In this document: piece by piece, positions 33,807-43,736 of the stretch | Position numbering within the stretch: position 1 is the first letter of the stretch | Layout of the letters: every line of letters starts with the position of its first letter | DNA from: Aminobacter aganoensis | Lineage (GTDB): Bacteria; Pseudomonadota; Alphaproteobacteria; Rhizobiales; Rhizobiaceae | Assembly (NCBI RefSeq): GCF_014206975.1 | Contig: NZ_JACHOU010000003.1 | Coordinates: 1 to 64,000, forward strand | Direction of reading: 5' to 3' | DNA length: 64,000 bases | The notes under the pieces: generated by a model | The model's database searches: none | Told to the model about the DNA's origin: nothing | Seen by the model: the letters and a program-made list of their open reading frames with translations, nothing else | Program-made: the position numbers and the translations under genes

Positions 33807-34474
33807 GAGCGGAAAAGCCTTGAGTGCTGGGTTTCGTGGCGCATGGCCACGATGTCGGAGGCGATGGCGGCCGAGCCGAGGTCGTCGAGGCTCGAGCGCG
33901 CGGCACGGGAAGCGACCGTCAGGGCCGTCGGTTCGAACCCGGCAATGATGCCCGTCGCTGCGACCTGGCCGACGACGCCGAGGCGGATCGCCGCCTGGAC
34001 GAGATTGGTCGAAAACGCCTGCAACCAGGCCGCAAGCCCATCCTCGAGGGCAACGCCATGGGCCCCTGCAACCGCGCCTACGGCAACGCAATAGGCGCAC
34101 TCTGCCGGCAGTCTTTCGAGCACCGGATGCGGCCAGGCCGAGGCGGCGGCGAGGAAGGCCTGTCCCTGCAGCATCGTTTCCATGTGTCGTTCGCGCGACC
34201 CGGCCAGCGCTTCGGCGAGTTCGGCAATTTCGACAAGGTTTCCGTCGGTGCCGGCGCGGCGCCAGCTTTCCGCGAACAGCACCGTGTCGTTCCAGCCGGA
34301 GCCGAGTTCGGCGAGCGCGGTCAGCCATACGGCCAGGTCGTCGCGGCTGGCAACAAGCCCGTCATTCACGGCACGTTCGAGGCCATGGCTGTAGGAGAAG
34401 CCGCCGACCGGGAATGCCGGCGATAGCCACGCCATCAGCCGCAGCAGCGCGGCACCCTTGCCAGGCTCAGTCAT
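33803..34474 (-). CDS. ureF: Urease accessory protein UreF
   Basis: A 223-residue all-helical accessory protein that binds UreD and UreG and checks GTP-dependent nickel delivery. Conserved UreF features are [19 protein letters not shown] at the N-terminus, [10 protein letters not shown] and [15 protein letters not shown], and the C-terminal [43 protein letters not shown] 34474 ([13 protein letters not shown]) is preferred; a longer reading would only re-read the His-rich ureE tail in another frame. The start overlaps ureE by 8 nt. Confidence 0.95.
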   Translation of the reverse strand: MTEPGKGAALLRLMAWLSPAFPVGGFSYSHGLERAVNDGLVASRDDLAVWLTALAELGSGWNDTVLFAESWRRAGTDGNLVEIAELAEALAGSRERHMETMLQGQAFLAAASAWPHPVLERLPAECAYCVAVGAVAGAHGVALEDGLAAWLQAFSTNLVQAAIRLGVVGQVAATGIIAGFEPTALTVASRAARSSLDDLGSAAIASDIVAMRHETQHSRLFRS

Positions 34475-35033
34475 GATGGTGATGGTGGCCGCCGCCATGA
34501 TGATGGTGATGGTCACCGTGATCGTGGTGGTGATCCCCGTGGTCGTGCGAATGGCCGTGGGCATGGCCGTTTCCGTGGTCGTGGCCCTGGCCGGAATAGG
34601 CGCCGCGCACCGTTTCGAACGGCTCCAGGACATCGCGGACCCTGGCACCCAGGCCTTCGAGCATCGCCTTGATGACGTGGTCGCGCAGGATCAGGATGCG
34701 GTCGGCCTCGATCGCCGCCGCGAGGTGGCGGTTGCCGATATGCCAGGCGAGCTGCGTCAGGTGCACCGCATCGCGGGCGCGGATTTCGTAGAGCTCTTCG
34801 TCGGCGGCGAAGATCTCGGCGTGGCGCCCGTCGTCGAGCACCAGCACATCGCCGGTTTCGAGCACCACTGGCTCGGCCAGGTCGACCAGCACGCGGTCGC
34901 CATGGACCAGTTCGATGGCGCGGCGGCGGATGTGGCGTTCGTCATGGGCAAGCACGGCAAGGTCGAACGGCAGCGGGCGCTGCGCGTCGGCACGGATGGT
35001 CTCGGCGCGAATGAAACGGGAGGCGCGCAGCAT
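34467..35033 (-). CDS. ureE: Urease accessory protein UreE (nickel chaperone)
   Basis: A 188-residue nickel-binding chaperone. The N-terminal domain covers residues about 1-70, and the metal-binding domain has [34 protein letters not shown] with the conserved His of the dimer site. The tail is strikingly His-rich: 21 His in the last 41 residues, alternating with Gly and Asp and ending in two runs of five His, a nickel-storage type of tail. ATG 35033 is chosen; an upstream GTG (35054) would add seven residues. First gene of the ureE-F-DUF3995-G block. Confidence 0.94.
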   Translation of the reverse strand: MLRASRFIRAETIRADAQRPLPFDLAVLAHDERHIRRRAIELVHGDRVLVDLAEPVVLETGDVLVLDDGRHAEIFAADEELYEIRARDAVHLTQLAWHIGNRHLAAAIEADRILILRDHVIKAMLEGLGARVRDVLEPFETVRGAYSGQGHDHGNGHAHGHSHDHGDHHHDHGDHHHHHGGGHHHHHD

Positions 35034-35225
35034 CGGTAAGCTCTTTCCTTTCACGTGAAGTCGGGGCTTTAGCCTGTTCGGGCGATGGTGTCGAACAGGA
35101 CCAAAACCGCGATATCTGACGGGTTACAGTAGCCGTGATGATGGCGCGTTGGAATTGCCCGCCGCGGGCGGCGATGGCGACAAAGTGCCACCAGCACAGG
35201 TGCTGACACCTCGATTTGCGGCCAA

Positions 35226-35681
35226 TTACTGCGGGAAGAACTCCAAATCGAGGACCTGACTAATGCTGAAAGGGCAATCTGACGGGAAGGCGTCTGCAAG
35301 CAGTCCGGTTTCGGTGGCGGCGTTCGACCGTGCAAGCGCATATTCCTCGGCCAGAACCTTCCTAGGATAGCTGTTCAGGCTTGGGCTGTCCTTGACCACC
35401 CGCGAAATCCGCCAACGCTGTTCGGTAATCGTTGCTTTCCAGCTTCCCGCCCGCTGATCCGGCTGAAACCGCCATTTCAAAAGATGGACAAGCAGCACAT
35501 TGAGCCTGCTTTCGATTTCGCGTTTGTCACTGCGCCCCAAGCTTTCGATCTCCTCGGCGAGATTTTCCCGGTCGAGCGCCTGCAGATTTCCTTCGCGCAG
35601 CAGTGCGCCTTGCTCTGCGCACCAGCGAGCATAGTCGGCCCCGTAGGGCGTCAATTGCGGTTTGCCGAAAATCTTGTTCAT
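35226..35681 (-). CDS. DUF29 family protein
   Basis: A 151-residue soluble protein with the DUF29 pattern: YGADYARWCAEQGALLREGNLQALDRENLAEEIESLGRSDKREIESRLNVLLVHLLKW, then WRISRVVKDSPSL and a C-terminal DCPFSISQVLDLEFFP. Function of DUF29 is unknown. ATG 35681 is chosen as the family start. It sits between the peroxiredoxin and ureE genes on the urease strand, with gaps of about 190-220 nt on both sides, so it probably has its own promoter and is an inserted passenger. Confidence 0.8.
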   Translation of the reverse strand: MNKIFGKPQLTPYGADYARWCAEQGALLREGNLQALDRENLAEEIESLGRSDKREIESRLNVLLVHLLKWRFQPDQRAGSWKATITEQRWRISRVVKDSPSLNSYPRKVLAEEYALARSNAATETGLLADAFPSDCPFSISQVLDLEFFPQ

Positions 35682-35847
35682 GGCACGTATCCTGCGCTGA
35701 AACAGGCGATCCGCCAACAGCTTTGGAGCAAGTGGAGCCTGACAAGATCGGCAATCCCGGTCAAATCACGCTATTTTCCCTTTCGCGGGATACTTACGGG
35801 TTTTTGCAATTGTCAAACCGTGTGCAATCCAGCTTGACCCTATTCAT

Positions 35848-35881
35848 GAAAAAACCCCGGCGCGCGGGTGCGGCCGGGGTT
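35848..35881 (-). terminator. Rho-independent terminator of the peroxiredoxin gene
   Basis: Read on the minus strand: AACCCCGGC, an 11-nt loop, GCCGGGGTT, then a run of six T. The 9-bp GC-rich stem and T-run are a textbook intrinsic terminator located 24 bases after the peroxiredoxin stop (35906). It separates this gene from the DUF29 and ureE genes. Confidence 0.9.
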
Positions 35882-35905
35882 CGATCTTGGCGAAAGCGCT
35901 GGTGC

Positions 35906-36451
35906 TTATGCGGCTTTGGCGACGTCGTCGTTCTTCAGTGCTTCAAGAATGTTCTGCGGCGAGGAAACGCCGTAGGGATCGCTGTCGCAATTGTCGGAGA
36001 AGCCTTCTTCCTCGAACCACTTCTCGATGCGGCCGTTGTTGATGACGGCGGCATAGCGCCACGAGCGCATGCCGAAGCCGACATTATCCTTGGCAACCAG
36101 CATGCCCATCTTGCGGCTGAATTCGCCCGAGCCGTCCGGGATCAGCTTCACCTTATCGAGGTTCTGCGACTTGCCCCAGGCGTTCATGACGAAGGCGTCG
36201 TTGACCGACAGGCAGTAGATCTCGTCGACGCCCTGGGCCTGGAACTCGCCGAACAGCTTCTCGAAGTCGGGCAGCTGGTAGGTCGAGCAGGTCGGGGTGA
36301 AGGCGCCCGGCAGCGAGAACAGCACGACGCGCTTGCCGTCGAAATAGTCGGCCGAGGTCTTGTCTTCCCAGCGGAAGGGATTGGGGCCGCCGACGGCCTC
36401 GTCGCGCACGCGGGTGCGGAAGGTGACGGAAGGAACTTTCTTCCCGAACAT
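35906..36451 (-). CDS. Peroxiredoxin (Prx5-like)
   Basis: A 181-residue thiol peroxidase. The peroxidatic cysteine is Cys55 in PGAFTPTCSTYQLP, the Prx5-type motif, and a second Cys occurs in FSDNCDSDPYG. It reduces hydrogen peroxide or alkyl hydroperoxides at the expense of glutathione or thioredoxin. ATG 36451 (MFGKKVP) has GGAG about seven bases upstream and matches the family start; TTG and ATG codons a little upstream are disfavoured. Followed by an intrinsic terminator. It lies between ureC and ureE but has its own 5' gap, so it is likely an independent unit. Confidence 0.92.
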   Translation of the reverse strand: MFGKKVPSVTFRTRVRDEAVGGPNPFRWEDKTSADYFDGKRVVLFSLPGAFTPTCSTYQLPDFEKLFGEFQAQGVDEIYCLSVNDAFVMNAWGKSQNLDKVKLIPDGSGEFSRKMGMLVAKDNVGFGMRSWRYAAVINNGRIEKWFEEEGFSDNCDSDPYGVSSPQNILEALKNDDVAKAA

Positions 36452-36612
36452 GTATGTCTCCATTTCCAAGATGGCAGAAGCCCCCCGATCTTGGGGCTCG
36501 GTGGTCCTGCCGAATTTTTGCTAGCGGAGGCTAGATAACAATTGGCCGGAGGCTGTTCCAGCATTGCCGCCGTGGCATCAGGTCGCGGGCCTGCCCCACG
36601 GGCAGGAATCCG

Positions 36613-38324
<1,712 letters not shown>

Positions 38325-38325
<1 letters not shown>

Positions 38326-38630
38326 CAGAGTTTTCCCATCACCTTCTTCTGGAAGCCGTAGACCTCGCGCTTGCCGCCGAGCGGCACTAGCGTGACGTCA
38401 CGTTCCTGGCCGGGCTCGAAGCGCACGGCGGTGCCGGCGGCGATGTCGAGCCGCATGCCCCGCGCCTGTTCGCGGTCGAATTTCAGGCCGTTGTTGGTCT
38501 CGTAGAAATGATAGTGGCTGCCGACCTGGATCGGCCGGTCGCCCGTGTTGGCGACCTTGAGCGTGACCGTCGGCTGGCCCTTGTTGAGCTCGATCGAGCC
38601 GGGGGCGGGAATGATTTCGCCGGGGATCAT
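38325..38630 (-). CDS. ureB: Urease subunit beta
   Basis: A 101-residue small structural subunit with the family start [16 protein letters not shown] and the conserved [10 protein letters not shown] and [28 protein letters not shown] segments. ATG 38630 has GGAG nine bases upstream and matches family length; an ATG eight codons earlier is not needed. It abuts ureC by a one-base overlap and follows the DUF1272 gene by 13 nt. Confidence 0.97.
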
Positions 38631-38643
38631 GGCCGGGAGCTCC

Positions 38644-38904
38644 TCAAGCCGCATTTCTTGGCAATGGCGCGCAGCCTTCGGCTTTCAGCACGCGCTTGGT
38701 CGAGGCGGGGTATTTCGCAAGCATGGCAGCGGGCCGGATCGGCCGGGCGGAGAAATTGCCGCCGCAATTGGGGCAGGTGCCGCCCAGCACACCTTTCGCG
38801 CAGTCGCTGCAGAAGGTGCATTCGAAGGTGCAGATCACCGCGTCGGCAGCTTCGGGCGGCAGGTCGCGGTCGCAGCATTCGCAGTTGGGACGCAGTTCGA
38901 GCAT
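38644..38904 (-). CDS. DUF1272 domain-containing zinc-ribbon-like protein in the urease operon
   Basis: An 86-residue protein with nine cysteines in the first half: [25 protein letters not shown] and [10 protein letters not shown]. The spacing suggests one or two structural zinc sites, the DUF1272 pattern. No known reaction. It lies between ureA (7-nt gap) and ureB (13-nt gap) on the same strand, so it is co-transcribed with urease and may help assembly, metal handling or regulation. Start ATG 38904 is the only good family start. Confidence 0.85.
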   Translation of the reverse strand: MLELRPNCECCDRDLPPEAADAVICTFECTFCSDCAKGVLGGTCPNCGGNFSARPIRPAAMLAKYPASTKRVLKAEGCAPLPRNAA

Positions 38905-38911
38905 GGCGGCC

Positions 38912-39214
<303 letters not shown>

Positions 39215-39229
39215 TCGGGCACCGAAATC

Positions 39230-40084
39230 CTAGAGTGACCACAGTCTGGGCAAGCCTGCCTGTCCGTTGAGCAGGGCGACCAGGGGCATGAGTCGTTTAC
39301 GTAGCTGGTAGCCGTCCTCGGCGTAAAGCCTCGCAAGAAGCTTGCCAGTTCCGGCCACATTCCAGGCGCTGATGCCGCCATCGTCGCCGATGATTCGCCG
39401 CGCCGGTTCCACCAAGACCTCGGTTTCGCCGGAGATCAAGAGCAGCGTTGCCATGGCGATGCGCCCACCGGCCGATGCCGGTTTGGCGAGCATCGTTTCC
39501 ATCTCGGGGCCGACCGAAAATTCTTCGGCGTGGACGAGTTTTCCCTCGCAGCGGATGCGCCAGCGGTCGCGGAACAGGCCGCTCCTGGCGCGCTCGCCCA
39601 TGGCGCTGCGGCCGAAGACCGTCGCTTCGACGACCAGCGCCTCGGCGCCTGCGGCGAGGTCGACGTCGAGCGAACGCGAGAAGGCCGAGCGGTCGAAGAC
39701 GATCGTCTCCTGCGGCAGCCATGCAAGCCGGCCGCCATGGCCGACCGTCAGCCGTACGTCCACTTCGGCCCGGCCGGCCAGAGCGCGGTAGACCTTTTCG
39801 CACGCCTGGGTGGTGATCGACGCCCGTGCATCGGCACCGACGGCGACCTCCCATCCGATACGGTCGCCGCCGGTCAGTCCGCCGGCCATGTTGATCAGCA
39901 CCGCCTCCAGCGGCTCAACCCCGGTGTCGGGCAGCCTGATCTTGGCCGCGCCGTCCTGGTAGAGGCGGGCGAGGCGGCTGCGCCCGGCGCGATGCTCGAT
40001 CTCGATGCGGGCGCGTGCGGCCACGCGTTGCGAGGAAATCGCTGCTGCGTCCGCCGCCGCGGATAGGGATACGTTGAAGGTCAT
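39230..40084 (-). CDS. ureD: Urease accessory protein UreD
   Basis: A 284-residue accessory protein that forms the pre-activation complex with apo-urease and UreF/UreG. Recognised by GRSRLARLYQDGAAKIRLPDTG, INMAGGLTGGDRIGWEVAVGADARASITTQACEKVYRAL and LPQETIVFDRSAFSRSLDVDLA. First gene of the urease operon; the 199-nt gap to the divergent ACP gene at 40284 should hold the operon promoter. Confidence 0.96.
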   Translation of the reverse strand: MTFNVSLSAAADAAAISSQRVAARARIEIEHRAGRSRLARLYQDGAAKIRLPDTGVEPLEAVLINMAGGLTGGDRIGWEVAVGADARASITTQACEKVYRALAGRAEVDVRLTVGHGGRLAWLPQETIVFDRSAFSRSLDVDLAAGAEALVVEATVFGRSAMGERARSGLFRDRWRIRCEGKLVHAEEFSVGPEMETMLAKPASAGGRIAMATLLLISGETEVLVEPARRIIGDDGGISAWNVAGTGKLLARLYAEDGYQLRKRLMPLVALLNGQAGLPRLWSL

Positions 40085-40283
40085 GACGCCCTGAGGTTTA
40101 GCCGAGACGACGCGTTTGTCGACATATAGCTTGTTGCCTCACGGCGTTTCCGTTTCTATAGAGGGATGCCTTTTTGGCTCATTTCGGGGGCGAACAGTGC
40201 AATTCGGGCCTGCAACAGGCCCGGCGCGACAATCGCGTGACGCATGCCCGGCAAGTGTAAGAGAGTTCTGGGGAAGGGTACTG

Positions 40284-40538
40284 ATGGCTGACAAGCTGGC
40301 AACGGAAATCATCGACAAGATCAAGGCGCATGCAGAGACCGGCGGCGAAGAGATCACGCTTGATACCGAATTGACCGCGCTCGGCATCCATTCTCTCGAG
40401 TTGACCGAGATCATCTTCGATCTCGAAGAGGAATACGGCATCGAGATCGAGATGAACACGGCCGATGCCTGGAGCAGCCTCAAGAATGTTGGCGACATGG
40501 TTGAAGCCGTACGCGGCCTGATTGCACAAAAAGCCTGA
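40284..40538 (+). CDS. NodF-like acyl carrier protein
   Basis: An 84-residue acyl carrier protein. The C-terminal half [34 protein letters not shown] closely follows NodF from symbiotic rhizobia, more than the housekeeping AcpP. The phosphopantetheine serine is S37 in GIHSLEL: the usual D of the D-S-L motif is His here. The next gene, one base later, is a NodE-like ketosynthase, so the two should make a special fatty acyl chain. No nod box or nodABC genes are nearby, so a role in Nod factor synthesis cannot be claimed. Start ATG 40284 gives the family N-terminus. Confidence 0.88.
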   Translation: MADKLATEIIDKIKAHAETGGEEITLDTELTALGIHSLELTEIIFDLEEEYGIEIEMNTADAWSSLKNVGDMVEAVRGLIAQKA

Positions 40539-40539
40539 C

Positions 40540-41751
40540 ATGGATCGCAAGCGCATCGTCATCACCGGCCTCGGCGGGCTGTGCGGACTCGGCACCGACG
40601 CGGCTGCCATCTGGGACGGCCTGCGCAATGGCCGCTCTGCCATCGGCCCGATCGTGCAATCGCCATTGCACGATCTCAAGACCCGCACCGGCGCCGAGAT
40701 CAAGGAACTGCCCGACCACGGCATCGACCGCAAGCAGCTGGTGTCGATGGACCGCTTCAGCCTGCTTGCCGTGATCGCGGCGCGCGAGGCGATGCGCCAT
40801 GCCGGCCTGACCTCCGACGAGACCAACACCTACCGGATGGGCACCGTCGTCGGCGTCGGCGTCTGCGGCTGGGAAGCGATCGAGGAAAACTACCGCGCCA
40901 TCCTGCTCGAGGGCAGGAACCGCGCTGGCATCTTCACCGTGCCCAAGGTCATGCCGGGTGCCGCAGCCGGCCAGGTCAGCATGAATCTCGGTCTGCGCGG
41001 CCCGGTCTTTGGCGCCACCTCCGCCTGTTCGTCCTCCAACCACGCATTCGCCACCGCCATGGATCAATTGCGCGCCGGCCGTGCCGACGTGATGGTCGCC
41101 GGCGGCACCGATGCGCCGCTGGTCTGGGGCATCGTCAAGGCTTGGGAAGCGCTGCGCGTGCTCTCGCCCGACACTTGCCGTCCGTTCTCGGCCGACCGCC
41201 AGGGCCTTGTGCTTGGCGAAGGCGCGGGCATGGCCGTGCTCGAGACTTACGAACATGCCGTCGCACGCGGCGCCACCATCCTGGCCGAGCTCGCCGGAGC
41301 CGGCATGTCGGGCGACGCCTCCGACATCGTTGCGCCGACTGTGGAAGGCCCGGCCGCCGCCATGCGCGCCTGCCTGCACGATGCCGGCCTGGCGCCCGAA
41401 GAGGTCGACTACATCAACGCCCATGGCACCGGCACCAAGGCCAACGACCAGATCGAGACCGCGGCCATCAAGCGCGTGTTCGGCGCGCATGCGCACAAGC
41501 TGTCGGTGTCGTCGACCAAGTCGATGCACGCCCACTGCCTCGGCGCCTCGGGTGCGCTCGAAATGATAGCCTGCGTCATGGCGGTGCGCGAAGGGCTGGT
41601 GCCGCCGACCGCCAACTATCGCGAGGCGGATGCCGACTGCGACCTCGACGTGACGCCCAATGTCGCCAAGGCGCGCCCGGTGCGTGTGGCGATCAGCAAC
41701 GGATTTGCCTTTGGCGGCACCAACGCCGTGGTGGCGGTGAAGGCAGCCTGA
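40540..41751 (+). CDS. NodE-like beta-ketoacyl-ACP synthase (FabF type)
   Basis: A 403-residue KAS II-type condensing enzyme. Catalytic residues are C163 ([10 protein letters not shown]), H295 ([10 protein letters not shown]) and H332 ([13 protein letters not shown], where the usual Gly before His is Ala), with K327. The C-terminal [12 protein letters not shown] closes the family. ATG 40540 starts one base after the ACP stop. Pairing with a NodF-like ACP points to elongation of an unusual acyl chain for a surface lipid or signal molecule. Exact product unknown. Confidence 0.9.
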   Translation: MDRKRIVITGLGGLCGLGTDAAAIWDGLRNGRSAIGPIVQSPLHDLKTRTGAEIKELPDHGIDRKQLVSMDRFSLLAVIAAREAMRHAGLTSDETNTYRMGTVVGVGVCGWEAIEENYRAILLEGRNRAGIFTVPKVMPGAAAGQVSMNLGLRGPVFGATSACSSSNHAFATAMDQLRAGRADVMVAGGTDAPLVWGIVKAWEALRVLSPDTCRPFSADRQGLVLGEGAGMAVLETYEHAVARGATILAELAGAGMSGDASDIVAPTVEGPAAAMRACLHDAGLAPEEVDYINAHGTGTKANDQIETAAIKRVFGAHAHKLSVSSTKSMHAHCLGASGALEMIACVMAVREGLVPPTANYREADADCDLDVTPNVAKARPVRVAISNGFAFGGTNAVVAVKAA

Positions 41752-41799
41752 GAGCGGCCTTCGTCCACGTTGCGTAGGGACAAATCAGCGCGCTTGCAT

Positions 41800-41851
41800 A
41801 TTGATGCAGCGCGCCTGCATGCCTAATTGATGCAGCGCGCCTGCATGCCTA
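41800..41851. repeat. 26-bp tandem duplication carrying palindromes
   Basis: Two perfect 26-bp units, 41800-41825 and 41826-41851, each containing ATGCAG-CGCGC-CTGCAT. A diverged part-copy (CAGCGCGCTTGCATATTG) precedes them. The repeats lie 66 bp upstream of the GST-like gene and just after the ketosynthase stop. They could be paired operator sites or simply unstable duplicated spacer DNA. Confidence 0.75.
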
Positions 41852-41916
41852 ACTCTTGCGTGCCCCACCATTCCGGTCAGCGCTCCGCGCCGGCCCACCC
41901 CCACGAGGAACCGTCG

Positions 41917-42621
41917 ATGAGCGATCTCACTCCATTTCCGATTGCCGCGCGTTGGCCGGCGCAGCACCCCGACCGCATCCAGCTCTATTCGTTCCCGACG
42001 CCGAATGGCGTCAAGGTGTCGATCGCGCTGGAAGAGCTCGACCTGCCCTATGAGGCCCACGCCATCAACATCGGAAAGAACGAGAGCTGGACGCCCGAGT
42101 TCCTGGCGCTGAACCCGAACGGCAAGATTCCGGCGATCATCGATCCCAACGGCCCCGGCGGCAAGCCGCTGGCGCTGTTCGAATCGGGCGCGATCCTGCT
42201 CTATCTCGCCGAGAAGACCGGGCGCCTGATCCCCGCCGATCGCGCCCGCCATTACGAGACGATCCAGTGGGTGTTCTTTCAGATGGCCTCCGTCGGCCCG
42301 ATGTTCGGCCAGCTCGGCTTCTTCCACAAGTTCGCCGGCCGCGAGATCGCCGACAAGCGGCCGCTGGAACGCTACCGCGACGAGTCGCGCCGGCTTCTCG
42401 GCGTACTTGACCAGCGCCTTGCCGGCCGCAAGTGGATCATGGACGACGACTACACCATTGCCGACATTTCGCTGCTCGGCTGGGTGCGCAACCTGATCGG
42501 CTTCTATGAAGCGGGCGACATCGTCGGCTTCAAGAGCTTCGAGAATGTCGCGGCATGGTTGGAACGCGGACTGGCGCGGCCGGCGGTGCAGGCCGGGCTG
42601 AACATCCCCGCGCGTTCCTGA
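41917..42621 (+). CDS. Glutathione S-transferase family protein (YfcG/YghU-like)
   Basis: A 234-residue GST with a thioredoxin-like N-terminal domain (IQLYSFPTPNGVKVSIALEELDLPYEAH) and an all-helical C-terminal domain. The LNPNGKIPAIIDP loop with cis-Pro and the ESGAILLYLAEKTG glutathione-binding segment are typical, and the pattern N-G-x-K-V is that of the disulfide-bond reductase YfcG/YghU branch. ATG 41917 has GAGGA seven bases upstream. Probably a glutathione-dependent reductase or peroxidase. Confidence 0.9.
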   Translation: MSDLTPFPIAARWPAQHPDRIQLYSFPTPNGVKVSIALEELDLPYEAHAINIGKNESWTPEFLALNPNGKIPAIIDPNGPGGKPLALFESGAILLYLAEKTGRLIPADRARHYETIQWVFFQMASVGPMFGQLGFFHKFAGREIADKRPLERYRDESRRLLGVLDQRLAGRKWIMDDDYTIADISLLGWVRNLIGFYEAGDIVGFKSFENVAAWLERGLARPAVQAGLNIPARS

Positions 42622-42645
42622 AAATCGCGCTGGCCGGGGCTTGGT

Positions 42646-42963
42646 CTACTTGGCCTTGGCTTTCGCCTTGCCGCCGTCGCGGGTGATCACCGAGGCGGCG
42701 ATGCCGGCCACGCCGGTTGCCACGCCCTTGACCTTGCGCATCATCCGGGCGGCCACCGATGGCCGCTTGTCGGCGGCGGGCGTCTTCGGGCTGCCAGCCT
42801 TCGCCGGCTTATCGGCCGCAGGCGTCACCTTTCTTGGCGCGGCCTTGCCGAACGCCGGCTTGGCCGCGTCTTTCGACCGTTCGGCCATTGCCGGCCCTGC
42901 GCCCACCTTCGACTGAAGGGCCTTGCCCGACCTGGGGGCAGCTTTCTTCGCCTTGGTAACCAT
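42646..42963 (-). CDS. Small basic Lys/Ala/Pro-rich protein (histone H1-like composition)
   Basis: A 105-residue protein rich in Lys, Ala and Pro with repeated KPA, AAP and KA motifs and a C-terminal KAKAKAK tail. Only one weakly hydrophobic stretch, VATGVAGIAASVI, interrupts it. The composition resembles H1-like or AlgP-like DNA-binding proteins rather than an enzyme. ATG 42963 (MVTKAKK) is preferred over a GTG and an ATG a few codons upstream. It converges on the GST gene. The low-complexity composition makes homology calls unreliable. Confidence 0.6.
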   Translation of the reverse strand: MVTKAKKAAPRSGKALQSKVGAGPAMAERSKDAAKPAFGKAAPRKVTPAADKPAKAGSPKTPAADKRPSVAARMMRKVKGVATGVAGIAASVITRDGGKAKAKAK

Positions 42964-43055
42964 GGCCATCACCTCGCTGTTCCGAATGTCCGGACCCGCA
43001 TCTGCAGGTCGTACCCATCAGACAACGGGCAATCCGGGCTTCGGTTCCGGCTGGC

Positions 43056-43664
43056 TCAGATGACCAGGTCGGCCTTGCGCCGCGCCGCGAGCACGCGGTC
43101 GATGTTGGGCATGTCGTTGGTATCGATCCAGTTGCGGGCGTCGGCGTCGGACCGGCCATGCTCGCGCCAGCGTTCGACCAGGCGCCGTTCGAGTTCCTCG
43201 CGTGGCACGTCGACGAAGATGGTGAAGTCGAACAGGGATTCGAGCCGCTGCCAGGGCTCCTCGTCGAGCAGCAGGTAATTGCCTTCGACGAGGATGAACT
43301 TGACGTCGGCGCCGACGATCTCGGCCGCGGCGCGCGACAGCTCGATGCTGCGGTCGAACACCGGAATGGCAATGTCGGGTTCGGCGGCGCGCAGCCGCTT
43401 GAGCAGCACTTCGAAGCCGGCAAAGTCGAAGGTTTCCGGTGCGCCCTTGCGCGCGCTCAGTCCACGCGTCTCGAGCACCTTGTCGTCGAAGTGGAAGCCG
43501 TCCATCGGCACTACGGCAGCCGAACCTTCGGGCAGCACGTCGCGCAGCGCCGCCGACAGCGTCGACTTGCCCGAACCGGGCGGCCCGGCGATGCCGATGA
43601 CGAAGCGCTCGGCGTGATGGGCGCGCTTGAAAAGGGTGGCTGCGATATGGGCTATCTCTGACAT
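43056..43664 (-). CDS. P-loop nucleoside/sugar kinase family protein (FrcK/PanK-like)
   Basis: A 202-residue kinase with Walker A GIAGPPGSGKSTL, a DGFHFDDKVLETRG segment, FDRSIELSR and the Walker-B-like VEGNYLLLDEEPW. The C-terminal LVERWREHGRSDADARNWIDTNDMPN resembles the pantothenate/uridine kinase-like family that includes the rhizobial FrcK. ATG 43664 (MSEIAH) is preferred to an upstream start that adds 16 unlikely residues. No transporter gene is adjacent, so the substrate cannot be inferred. Confidence 0.82.
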   Translation of the reverse strand: MSEIAHIAATLFKRAHHAERFVIGIAGPPGSGKSTLSAALRDVLPEGSAAVVPMDGFHFDDKVLETRGLSARKGAPETFDFAGFEVLLKRLRAAEPDIAIPVFDRSIELSRAAAEIVGADVKFILVEGNYLLLDEEPWQRLESLFDFTIFVDVPREELERRLVERWREHGRSDADARNWIDTNDMPNIDRVLAARRKADLVI

Positions 43665-43736
43665 GGGCCTTCCCGATGGTCTCGTTTGGCATCCTGCTGG
43701 AGCATCAGACAAAATTGAGGCGGCGAAGGTTCCAGT

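Noticed and set aside
34458-35039. A plus-strand frame opposite the ureE tail with Met/Val-rich start
   Set aside because: The repetitive MMVMV stretch is the antisense reading of the His codon repeat in ureE.
40085-40283. nod box upstream of the NodF-like gene
   Set aside because: No ATC-N9-GAT style nod box or long conserved element could be seen in the 199-bp gap, and no nodD or nodABC is nearby.
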